From Rhodococcus rhodochrous (lineage in GTDB: Bacteria > Actinomycetota > Actinomycetes > Mycobacteriales > Mycobacteriaceae): 64,000 bases of DNA. Positions 56,998-64,000 of this stretch are shown one piece after another. The stretch spans positions 917,444 to 981,443 of the forward strand of contig NZ_LT906450.1 in the NCBI RefSeq assembly GCF_900187265.1, in the 5' to 3' direction. The notes beneath the pieces were generated by a model. The model had not been told where the DNA came from, ran no database searches, and was given only the letters and a program-made list of their open reading frames with translations. The first letter of the stretch is position 1. Every line of letters begins with the position of its first letter. Made by a program: the position numbers and the translations under genes.

Positions 56998-58467
56998 ATG
57001 GCCGTAGGCACCGACTTCAAGCGAACGTCCTTTCTGGACACCTATTTCAAGATCACCGAACGCGGTTCGACCGTGTCCCGGGAGGTGCGTGGCGGCATCG
57101 TCACGTTCTTTGCGATGTCGTACATCGTTGTCCTCAACCCGCTGATCCTCGGTAGTTTCTCCGCCGACGACGCGACGGCGAAGGTCGACGTGATGGGCAA
57201 CATCCTGCCCATCAACCAGGTCGCCGCCGTCACCGCGCTGGTCGCCGGCTTCATGAGCATCGTCTTCGGTGTGGTCGCCAACTATCCGTTCGCCATCGCC
57301 GCCGGCCTCGGCATCAACAGTCTCCTCGCGGTGACCATCGCGCCGCAGGTGACCTGGCCCGAAGCGATGGGCCTGGTGGTCATCGACGGCATCATCATCG
57401 TCGTGCTGGCCCTGACCGGATTCCGCACCGCGGTCTTCAACGCGATCCCGGCGGAACTGAAGGCCGCTATCGCCGCCGGTATCGGTGCCTTCATCGCCAT
57501 GATCGGTCTCGTCGACGCCGGTTTCGTCCGCCGCATTCCCGACGCCGCCGGCACCACCGTGCCGGTCGGTCTGGGTATCGACGGGTCGATCGCCTCGTGG
57601 CCGACCTTCGTCTTCGTCGTCGGTGTCCTGCTGATGGGCGTGCTCGTCGCGCGCAAGGTACGCGGCGGACTGCTGATCGGCATCGTCGCCACCACGATCC
57701 TGTCGATGATCATCGAGGCCATCGCCGACGTCGGCCCCTCGCTGGGCACCAACCCCAAGGGCTGGAACCTCAGCACCCCCGAGGCCCCCGACTCCTTCTT
57801 CGGTATCCCGAACCTGAGCCTCGTCGGCAACGTCGACCTGTTCGGCGCGTTCACCCGCATCGGCGTGATCGCCGCGACCCTGCTCGTGTTCACCCTCGTC
57901 CTCGCGAACTTCTTCGACGCCATGGGCACCATGACCGGTCTCGGCAAGGAAGCCGGCCTGGCCGACAAGAACGGCACCCTGCCCGGCATCGGCAAGGCCC
58001 TCGTCGTCGAGGGCACCGGCGCCATCGTCGGTGGCGGCGCCTCCGCCTCGTCGAACACGGTGTTCGTCGAATCGGCCTCGGGTATCGCGGAAGGAGCCCG
58101 CACCGGTCTGGCCAACGTGGTCACCGGCGTGCTGTTCCTGCTCGCGATGTTCCTGACCCCGCTGTACGAGGTGGTACCCATCGAGGCGGCCTCCCCGGCA
58201 CTCGTGGTCGTCGGCGCCCTGATGATCGGTCAGGTCCGCGACATCGACTTCACCAAGTTCGAGATCGCCCTGCCGGCCTTCCTGACCATCATGGTCATGC
58301 CGTTCACCTACTCGATCGCCAACGGCATCGGCGTCGGCTTCATCACCTGGGTGATCCTGCACGCCGCCAGCGGCAAGATCCGCACCATCCACCCGCTGAT
58401 GTGGATCGTCGCAGTGCTGTTCGCCCTGTACTTCTCGGTCGATCCCCTCACGGAACTGCTCACCTAG
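56998..58467 (+). CDS. NCS2-family purine permease (AzgA-like)
   Basis: This 489-residue permease is of the AzgA guanine/hypoxanthine/adenine branch: EVRGGIVTFFAMSYIVVLNP at the N-terminus, NPFAIAAGLG-like YPFAIAAGLGINS, ANFFDAMGTMTGL and SASSNTVFVESASGIAEGAR are diagnostic. It imports purines by proton symport. ATG 56998 or GTG 56992 may start it. No purine riboswitch was seen in the 80-bp upstream gap. It is not part of the Rv0880-Rv0882 core and may have been added. Confidence 0.93.
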   Translation: MAVGTDFKRTSFLDTYFKITERGSTVSREVRGGIVTFFAMSYIVVLNPLILGSFSADDATAKVDVMGNILPINQVAAVTALVAGFMSIVFGVVANYPFAIAAGLGINSLLAVTIAPQVTWPEAMGLVVIDGIIIVVLALTGFRTAVFNAIPAELKAAIAAGIGAFIAMIGLVDAGFVRRIPDAAGTTVPVGLGIDGSIASWPTFVFVVGVLLMGVLVARKVRGGLLIGIVATTILSMIIEAIADVGPSLGTNPKGWNLSTPEAPDSFFGIPNLSLVGNVDLFGAFTRIGVIAATLLVFTLVLANFFDAMGTMTGLGKEAGLADKNGTLPGIGKALVVEGTGAIVGGGASASSNTVFVESASGIAEGARTGLANVVTGVLFLLAMFLTPLYEVVPIEAASPALVVVGALMIGQVRDIDFTKFEIALPAFLTIMVMPFTYSIANGIGVGFITWVILHAASGKIRTIHPLMWIVAVLFALYFSVDPLTELLT

Positions 58468-58498
58468 ACGGCCGACGCGTGTTTCGGGCGATGTGACG

Positions 58499-58504
58499 TA
58501 TTCT
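58499..58504 (+). promoter_or_regulatory. -10 element of marR gene
   Basis: TATTCT lies exactly 7 nt before ATG 58512 and predicts a leaderless mRNA. Confidence 0.5.
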
Positions 58505-58511
58505 GCACGCC

Positions 58512-58943
58512 ATGATCTCGGATACACGCGCACTCGCCGGTGACCTCTCACTCGCCGTAGTGCGTCTGACGCGTCATTTGCGGGGGAGACGCAGCGATTC
58601 CCGAGTTTCCCTGACCCAGATCTCGGCAATGGCCACCCTCGCGCAGGAGGGTGCGATGACCCCGGGGGCGCTGGCGGCGCGCGAACGCGTCCAGCCACCC
58701 TCGATGACCAGGGTCATCGCCTCTCTCCACGAGCTCGGGCTCGTCGAGCGGACGCCGCACCCCACGGACGGACGACAGATCATCGTGACGCTGTCCGAAG
58801 CCGGGACCGAGCTGCTCGCCGACGAGGCCCAGGCACGCGAAGTGTGGCTGACCGAACGGCTCGAGAAGCTCGATCCCGACTCGCTCGGGACGCTGCGCGG
58901 AGCCATCGGAATCCTCACGGCGCTGGTCGCGGAAGACGACTGA
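58512..58943 (+). CDS. MarR-family regulator (Rv0880-like)
   Basis: This 143-residue winged-helix protein agrees in length and position with Rv0880. HTH: PGALAARERVQPPSMTRVI; wing: RTPHPTDGRQIIVTLS. MarR proteins sense phenolics, antibiotics or redox agents; the effector is unknown. Three 24-bp repeats start three bases after its stop. Control of the purine permease or TrmH is not evident. Confidence 0.9.
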   Translation: MISDTRALAGDLSLAVVRLTRHLRGRRSDSRVSLTQISAMATLAQEGAMTPGALAARERVQPPSMTRVIASLHELGLVERTPHPTDGRQIIVTLSEAGTELLADEAQAREVWLTERLEKLDPDSLGTLRGAIGILTALVAEDD

Positions 58944-58945
58944 CG

Positions 58946-59005
58946 GCACCGCGGTCGAGGGGGATGACCGCACCGCGGTCGAGGGGGATGACCGCACTGC
59001 GGTCG
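58946..59005. repeat. Tandem 24-bp repeat (2.5 copies)
   Basis: Copies start at 58946, 58970 and 58994 (the last partial). Each contains GACCGCACCGCGGTC-like dyads (GACCGC/GCGGTC). They fill the marR-trmH gap and could be a minisatellite, a terminator or a protein-binding array. Confidence 0.8.
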
Positions 59006-59056
59006 TGACGGCCGACCCGGTGCGGGAGGGCGCGTGGACGCTGGGAGAATGTCCCG

Positions 59057-59863
59057 GTGGTTCACGTCATCGACATCGACGATCCTTCCGACCCCCGGGT
59101 CGACGATTTCCGCGGTCTCAACTCCGCGGATCGTCGGCCCGACCTTCCCGGTGGCAAGGGGCTGGTGATCGCAGAGGGTGTGCTGGTGGTCCAGCGCATG
59201 CTCGATTCCCGGTTCGCTCCGACGAGCCTGTTCGGGGTGGGTCGGCGGCTGGACGAACTCGCCGACGACCTGCGCGACGTCGACGTGCCGTTCTACCGCA
59301 CCGATGCGGCGACCATGGCGGAGGTCGTCGGCTTCCACCTCAACCGCGGGGTGCTCGCCGTAGCGCACCGGCCCGAACCGCTGTCGCTCGACGACGTCCT
59401 CGACAAGGCGACCACGGTCGCAGTGCTCGAAGGGGTCAACGACCACGAGAACATCGGCTCGATGTTCCGCAACGCCGCCGGGCTCGGCGTCGACGGTGTG
59501 CTCTTCGGGAAGGGATGCGCCGACCCTCTGTACCGGCGTGCGGTGCGTGTGTCGATGGGGCACGTCCTCCGTGTCCCCTTCGCGCACGTCGACCGGTGGC
59601 CGTCCGACCTGGATCTGTTGCGCAGCAGTGGCTTCCAGCTGATCTCGCTGACCCCGGACCCGCAGGCGATCCCGCTCGCCGAAGCGATGACGGGGGAGAA
59701 GGTCGCGCTGCTCCTCGGTGCCGAGGGCCCGGGCCTGACCGAGCATGCGATGCGGGCGACCGACGTGCGCGCCCGCATTCCCATGGCTCCCGGCACCGAT
59801 TCGCTGAACGTGGCCACCGCTGCTGCGATGGCGTTCTACGAGCGGGTGCGGCTCCCGCGATGA
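59057..59863 (+). CDS. TrmH/SpoU-family RNA methyltransferase (Rv0881-like)
   Basis: This 268-residue SPOUT enzyme methylates a ribose 2'-OH of rRNA or tRNA. Motif 1 is VLEGVNDHENIGSMFRNAAG, motif 2 LLLGAEGPGLTEHAM and motif 3 IPMAPGTDSLNVATAAAM. An N-terminal substrate-binding domain (about 1-105) precedes. GTG 59057 has GAGAAT 6 nt upstream and may be leaderless. Its stop overlaps the DUF2537 ATG. Target nucleotide unknown. Confidence 0.93.
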   Translation: MVHVIDIDDPSDPRVDDFRGLNSADRRPDLPGGKGLVIAEGVLVVQRMLDSRFAPTSLFGVGRRLDELADDLRDVDVPFYRTDAATMAEVVGFHLNRGVLAVAHRPEPLSLDDVLDKATTVAVLEGVNDHENIGSMFRNAAGLGVDGVLFGKGCADPLYRRAVRVSMGHVLRVPFAHVDRWPSDLDLLRSSGFQLISLTPDPQAIPLAEAMTGEKVALLLGAEGPGLTEHAMRATDVRARIPMAPGTDSLNVATAAAMAFYERVRLPR

Positions 59864-60132
59864 GCCAGGCCCGCGGCCCCGCGCCCACCCCCTGGGCGAC
59901 GGGGCTCACACTGACGGCATTCTCCTTCGTCGCCACCGTCATCACCGTCGTCGCCTGCGGGCAGGCGCTCGGACGGATCCATCCGGCCCTCGCCGTCGTC
60001 GTCAATGTCGTGACGGTCGCGGGAGTCGCGCCGACCGTGTGGTCGTGGCTCCGGGTGCAGGTACTGCGCTGGCTTGCCGCCGGTTTCGTGGCCGGTGTGC
60101 CGTTCGGCTGGCTCGCGCTGATCGTGTCCTGA
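59860..60132 (+). CDS. DUF2537 membrane protein (Rv0882-like)
   Basis: This 90-residue protein has three hydrophobic segments and matches the DUF2537/Rv0882 family. Its ATG overlaps the trmH stop (ATGA), so translation is coupled, as in mycobacteria. Function unknown. Confidence 0.85.
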   Translation: MSQARGPAPTPWATGLTLTAFSFVATVITVVACGQALGRIHPALAVVVNVVTVAGVAPTVWSWLRVQVLRWLAAGFVAGVPFGWLALIVS

Positions 60133-60226
60133 CCGTCCCTGCGGAGTATTCCTCCCACGGCAGGCATTCCGCAGAACGTCTCCGAAGCGCACACTCGGAA
60201 ATGTCGGGTGGGCCGAAAGGAGCATC

Positions 60227-60652
60227 ATGTCCCACGGTGCGCATGCCGAACAAGAGCACATGACGATCGGTCAGGGTCTGGCAGCCGGGATGTCGGTGGG
60301 AGCCGCCATCATCCTGACCTTGATCGGCGCGCTGCAGATCCTCCAGGGGATCGCTGCTGTCGCCGGCGACGAGTTGCTCGTCGCCGGGCCGGAATACACG
60401 TTCGCGTTCGACCTCACGACATGGGGATGGATCCACATCGTCATCGGGGTCGCGATGGCGGTGGTGGGAATCGCATTGATCGCCGGTGCGACCTGGGCGC
60501 GCGTGGTGGCGATCGTCATCGCCGCACTGTCGATCGTGGCGAATTTCCTGTGGCTACCGAACTATCCGGGCTGGGCGATCCTGATCATCGCGCTCGACGT
60601 GATGGTGATCTGGGCCATCTCGGCGTGGAACCCCCGAGCGATCTACTCCTGA
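60227..60652 (+). CDS. DUF7144-type membrane protein, copy 1
   Basis: This 141-residue protein has four hydrophobic helices. The core TTWGWIHIVIGV, GATWARVVAIVIAALSIVANF and WAISAWNP is typical of DUF7144 proteins in actinobacteria. A near-identical-length paralogue is encoded at 61586. The N-terminus is His/Glu rich. AAAGGAGC precedes ATG 60227. Function unknown. Confidence 0.85.
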   Translation: MSHGAHAEQEHMTIGQGLAAGMSVGAAIILTLIGALQILQGIAAVAGDELLVAGPEYTFAFDLTTWGWIHIVIGVAMAVVGIALIAGATWARVVAIVIAALSIVANFLWLPNYPGWAILIIALDVMVIWAISAWNPRAIYS

Positions 60653-60661
60653 ACGACCCGG

Positions 60662-60680
60662 TCGTGCGCCGGGCGCACGA
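60662..60680 (+). terminator. Terminator after DUF7144 copy 1
   Basis: TCGTGCGC (60662-60669) pairs with GCGCACGA (60673-60680), 3-nt loop, 10 bp after the stop. Confidence 0.7.
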
Positions 60681-60960
60681 TCAGCGAAAACAGGTGCCCT
60701 TCACTCGTGATGGGCGTATGGTTTATGCGTTCCTTCCGGACGGGAGGGACGGAGGTCGTCATGGCTTGTAGAGACACCCGCCGACGCCGGAGTCGGACAG
60801 ATGCCACGATTCGATCCGGTGTCGACGAGCGGATGAGCCGTGACTGGTGGTGGTGCCGGCAACGGCACGCCGCAGGGGGAAACAGGATTCGAGATCTTCA
60901 ATTTCCGGGCGGTTTCGCGGGCATCGTTCCGTCCCCCGGTCCGGCCGAGGAGGTTCGGCT
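60681..60960. other. 280-bp gap without supported gene
   Basis: A short open frame around 60707-61024 has an Arg-rich composition and no homology I recognise, so no gene is called. The region should contain the promoter of the gene at 60961, which has GAGGAGG just upstream. Confidence 0.5.
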
Positions 60961-61377
60961 ATGGATTCATTCTGGGACTACGTGTGGTACACAGTCGTCG
61001 TATTCGCATTCGTGGCATACCTGATCGTCCTGTTCCAAATCATCGTCGACCTCTTCCGTGATCACTCCGTGTCCGGCTGGGTCAAAGCGGTGTGGGTCAT
61101 CGGACTGGTGATCCTCCCGTACCTCACGGCACTGGTCTATCTGATCGCTCGGGGTCGCGGGATGGCATTGCGGGCGCAGCAGGCCCAAGCGGAGGCGAAG
61201 CAGGCCACCGACGAGTACATCCGGACCGTGGCGGTCGGGAAATCCCCGGCCCAGCAGATCGCCGACGCCAAAGCCCTGCTCGATTCGGGTGCGATCACAC
61301 CCACGGAGTACGAACACCTCAAGGCGCAGGCGCTCGGCAACGTCACGACCGGACGCGACGGCGTGCCCATCGCGTGA
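60961..61377 (+). CDS. PLDc_N/SHOCT domain protein
   Basis: This 138-residue protein has one hydrophobic helix near the N-terminus, a PLDc_N-like segment (VKAVWVIGLVILPYLTALVY) and a C-terminal SHOCT motif (DAKALLDSGAITPTEYEHLK). GAGGAGG precedes ATG 60961. Such short SHOCT proteins are common membrane-anchored oligomerisers of unknown role. It lies between two DUF7144 paralogues. A terminator-like hairpin follows. Confidence 0.85.
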   Translation: MDSFWDYVWYTVVVFAFVAYLIVLFQIIVDLFRDHSVSGWVKAVWVIGLVILPYLTALVYLIARGRGMALRAQQAQAEAKQATDEYIRTVAVGKSPAQQIADAKALLDSGAITPTEYEHLKAQALGNVTTGRDGVPIA

Positions 61378-61389
61378 ACCATCGGTGCG

Positions 61390-61418
61390 GGGAGGGCATC
61401 GAAGGACGGTGCCCTCCC
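61390..61418 (+). terminator. Terminator after SHOCT gene
   Basis: GGGAGGGCA (61390-61398) pairs with TGCCCTCCC (61410-61418), 11-nt loop, 12 bp after the stop. Confidence 0.7.
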
Positions 61419-61585
61419 ATGGTCGGCTCGTGCGATCGTCGTGTCGCGTCGGGGCAGCCGGCGGTTGAAAATGCAAGGGTGACAGCGTAACCCGCAGCAC
61501 CCTTGTTCCTCCGAATCGGATCGTGACCGCTCCTCGCGAGGGTCGGTGCACGATCGATGTCTCCTTCGTACACGAGAGGATCGTC

Positions 61586-62011
61586 ATGTCGCATGACGTA
61601 CGTCCCGACAGAGACGGGATGAGTGTGAAACAGGGCATCGCCGCAGGCACCTCGATCGGGGCCGCGATCATCCTGGCAACGGTCGGCGTCGTCCAGCTCT
61701 TCCAGGGCATCGCTGCGGTGGCCGAGGACGAAGTGTTCGTCCGGGGCGTGGAATACACGTTCAAGTTCGACTTCACCACGTGGGGATGGATCCACATCGT
61801 CCTCGGTGTCGTGATGCTGGTCGCCGGTCTCGCGTTGATGAGCGGTGCCACCTGGGCCCGTGTCACGGCGATCGTCCTCGCGGCGTTGTCGATCATCGCG
61901 AACTTCCTGTGGTTGCCGTACTACCCGTGGTGGTCGATCCTGATCATCGCGCTGGACGCGGTCGTGATCTGGGCGATCTCGACCTGGAACCCGCGCCCCG
62001 ACTACTACTGA
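61586..62011 (+). CDS. DUF7144-type membrane protein, copy 2
   Basis: This 141-residue paralogue of the protein at 60227 has the same four helices, with TTWGWIHIVLGVVMLVAGLA and NFLWLPYYPWWSILIIALD. The pair are alike over their full length, so a local duplication is likely. GAGAGGA precedes ATG 61586. Seven bases separate its stop from the membrane hydrolase GTG, so those two are probably cotranscribed. Confidence 0.85.
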   Translation: MSHDVRPDRDGMSVKQGIAAGTSIGAAIILATVGVVQLFQGIAAVAEDEVFVRGVEYTFKFDFTTWGWIHIVLGVVMLVAGLALMSGATWARVTAIVLAALSIIANFLWLPYYPWWSILIIALDAVVIWAISTWNPRPDYY

Positions 62012-62018
62012 CGCGACC

Positions 62019-63723
62019 GTGCAGGAAGACGGCCGCAGCGTCCGGGGCGATCCGGTCGCGAACGTCGCGGCCGATGACCCCCGATCGCGGACACGACGGA
62101 AAGCGCTGCACCTCACACTTCCCGGGTGTTGGGGTGCAGTGCTTTTCGCGTGCCTGTCCTTCACGCCGTCGCTGCTCCCGCGCGGCGGGATCCTGCAGGG
62201 GATGATCTGCGGGATCACCGCTGCGATCGGATACGGTCTCGGTGTGCTCGTCGCGTTCGTGTGGCGTGCGTTCGCCGACCGTCCTCCTCGGCCTCCCAAG
62301 GCGACGTCGTGGTGGACCTTCGGTGTCTGTGCGGTGGTCCTCTTCGCGGTCTTCTTCGGGCTCGGTCAGTACTGGCAGCACGAGATCCGTACTCTGATGG
62401 GGGGTTTCCGAGTACAACCTGGCACTTGCGGTCCTCTCCCCGCTCGTCGCGGTCGTGATGTTCGCTGTGCTGCTGGCGATCGGACGCGGTATCCGCGCTC
62501 TGTACCACTGGGCGGCACGGACACTCGACCGGTCGATCGGGCAGCGGGCCGCGAACGTCGTGGGGTGGGTTCTCGTCGCGGGACTCGTGTACGCGATCGT
62601 CTCCGGAGTGCTCCTCGGCGGCTTCATCGACGCCGCCAACGCGGCGTTCTCGGCGCGGGACACGAGAACCGAGGAAGGTGTGCAGCAACCGACGACCGCA
62701 CTCCGCTCCGGTGGACCGGATTCGGTCGTTCCGTGGGATTCTCTCGGGTGGCAGGGTCGGATCTTCGTCGGGCAGGGCCCGACCACCGAGCAACTCGGCG
62801 AGTTCGCGGAAGGTCCTGCTCTGGAACCGATCCGGATCTACGCCGGCCTGGCATCGGCGGACGACACCGAGGATCGCGCGTCCCTCGCGGTCGAAGACCT
62901 CACGCGGGCAGGTGGATTCGAGCGTGAGAACCTGGTGGTGGTGACGACGACGGGCAGTGGATGGGTGGACCCGGCTCTGGTGGACTCGGTCGAGTACCTC
63001 ACCGGCGGTGATGTCGCGACCGTGGCGATCCAGTACTCCTACCTGCCCTCGTGGATCTCCTATCTCGTCGACCAGTCGAAGGCGAGGGAAGCCGGACGCG
63101 ACCTGTTCGACGCGGTCTACGACGTCTGGTCCAAGCTTCCCCAGGACGCCCGCCCCCGACTGCTCGTGGCCGGGGAGAGCCTCGGTTCGTTCGGTGGGGA
63201 GACCGCCTTCAGCGGCGAGTACGACCTGCGCAATCGCACGGCGGGCACGGTCTTCGCCGGACCGCCGAACTTCAACGTCCTCTTCCGGGAGTTCAGCGAT
63301 CACCGTGACGACGGCAGCCCGGAGATCGAGCCGGTCTTCCGGGACGGCCGCACGGTGCGATTCACGAACGATCCGCAGGCGGGGATCCCGCCCGCGGACA
63401 GTCCGTGGGAGGGAAGTCGGGTGCTGTATCTGATGCATCCGTCCGACCCGATCGTCTGGTGGAGTCCACGTCTGATCACGAGAGAACCGGATTGGATCGG
63501 CGAGGCCCCCGGGCGCGACGTGCTCGAGGACATGGTGTGGATACCGTTCGTGACCTTCTGGCAGATCACGGCCGATCTGCCCTTCTCCACGGGCGTTCCC
63601 GCCGGCCACGGCCACAAGTACAGCACCGAGTACGTCGACGCCTGGGCCGTCGTCCTCCAGCCCTCGGACGTCACGACCGAGGACCTCGACTCCCTGAAAA
63701 GTATTGTCGGAGAGGAAGAATGA
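62019..63723 (+). pseudogene. Membrane alpha/beta-hydrolase (Abhydrolase_9), frameshifted
   Basis: Two frames make up one protein of about 567 residues: an N-terminal multi-helix part (PF15420-like, 62019 to about 62400) and a C-terminal hydrolase (PF10081-like) with GESLGSFGG as nucleophile elbow. The break falls in a run of six G at 62399-62404; with five, the protein would read IRTLMGVSEYNLALAVLSP without interruption. The second frame is then open to 63723. It may be a homopolymer sequencing error, phase variation or true loss. Function of the family is unknown, probably lipid related. Confidence 0.85.
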
Positions 63724-63756
63724 GACGGAAAGGCGAGGAGCCGGGTCAGGGAGAGG

Positions 63757-64000
63757 TCAGCGCGCCACGAGACGCCGCCACCAACCGGTCTTCGGCTCCG
63801 GGACGGTGATCTGCGGGACCGGGGTACGCAACGTGAAACTCCACGTCTCGATCTCGCGCGGGTCCGGCTCGTCGGCGCGACGACCGACGTAGCGGAATCC
63901 GAGCCACGCGCCGTGGGCCTCCTCGACGAGCTTGCGCGGGTGGAAGGGGAGGGACTCCGGGGGCGGCGGGATGTTCGGCGGCCAGCGGAGCGGGTGTTCA
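63757..64000 (-). CDS. Unidentified gene, 3' part only
   Basis: A minus-strand frame is open from the window end to TGA at 63757-63759 (at least 81 codons). It reads HPLRWPPNIPPPPESLPFHP, then GAWLGFRYVGRRADEPDP and ends TGWWRRLVAR. The start lies beyond the window. Composition and codon use are normal for the genome. No domain is recognised; the Pro-rich start suggests a linker. Confidence 0.65.
   Translation of the reverse strand, partial: EHPLRWPPNIPPPPESLPFHPRKLVEEAHGAWLGFRYVGRRADEPDPREIETWSFTLRTPVPQITVPEPKTGWWRRLVAR

Noticed and set aside
60707..61024. 105-codon open frame before the SHOCT gene.
   Set aside because: Arg-rich, no ribosome binding site, and it overlaps the start of the well-supported gene at 60961.

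Overview
The window is high-GC actinobacterial DNA and most probably comes from a Rhodococcus chromosome (R. rhodochrous / R. pyridinivorans type). This is inferred from gene content: a TreS-maltokinase pair, a cspB-rpf-yccF block like that around Rv0862c-Rv0882 of Mycobacterium tuberculosis, F420-dependent oxidoreductases, a latex-clearing protein and an XPB helicase. Coding density is high. Many genes overlap by four bases (ATGA/GTGA), and at least twelve seem to be leaderless, with a TANNNT-like -10 element 6-7 nt before the start codon.

Layout. 1-0.75 kb: right-hand part of an IS5-family insertion sequence with a -1 frameshift transposase. 0.8-10 kb: short HelY-type helicase, ohrR-ohr peroxide operon with a palindromic operator, a ClpC-like ATPase behind a HAIR-like (HspR) element, and maltokinase with trehalose synthase. 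10-16.2 kb: acyl-CoA dehydrogenase, F420/PPOX protein, SRPBCC protein, acetate-type transporter, DAHP synthase behind an aromatic-rich leader peptide, glycosyltransferase and a stand-alone ectoine hydroxylase. 16.4-23.6 kb: AraC regulator, DapC-type aminotransferase, an ECF41 sigma factor convergent with its likely target (a carboxymuconolactone decarboxylase family gene with an ECF41-type promoter), GyrI-like plus Nudix pair, and a TetR regulator divergent from a frameshifted latex-clearing protein gene.

23.6-27.6 kb is a reactive-sulfur (persulfide) locus: DUF302, CstR-like repressor, TauE/SafE exporter, rhodanese and a CstB-like dioxygenase-rhodanese fusion, with three copies of a C5G5-type palindrome acting as probable CstR operators. 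27.7-35.2 kb: patatin-like esterase, F420-type LLM oxidoreductase, GNAT, DUF3239, then a CitMHS citrate transporter with its CitA/CitB-type two-component system. 35.2-37.5 kb: XPB helicase followed by three very small genes. 37.7-44.1 kb: an accessory sulfur-acquisition cluster (Cys-rich upstream ORF, sulfonate-type ABC transporter, DszA/NtaA-like monooxygenase) and a cholesterol-oxidase-like GMC gene with a coupled unknown protein.

44.2-60.1 kb is the conserved backbone resembling Rv0862c-Rv0882: helicase-associated protein, small DUF, an rpf gene under a ydaO-type (c-di-AMP) riboswitch with a perfect CRP site upstream, yccF, cspB, DUF2771, MFS, then glutaminyl cyclase, DUF3027, a sacsin-like ATPase, PAP2 phosphatase, DUF2530, purine permease, MarR, TrmH and DUF2537. 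60.2-64 kb: two DUF7144 membrane-protein paralogues flanking a PLDc_N/SHOCT protein, a frameshifted membrane alpha/beta-hydrolase, and the 3' end of an unidentified gene. No tRNA, rRNA, CRISPR array or prophage was seen.
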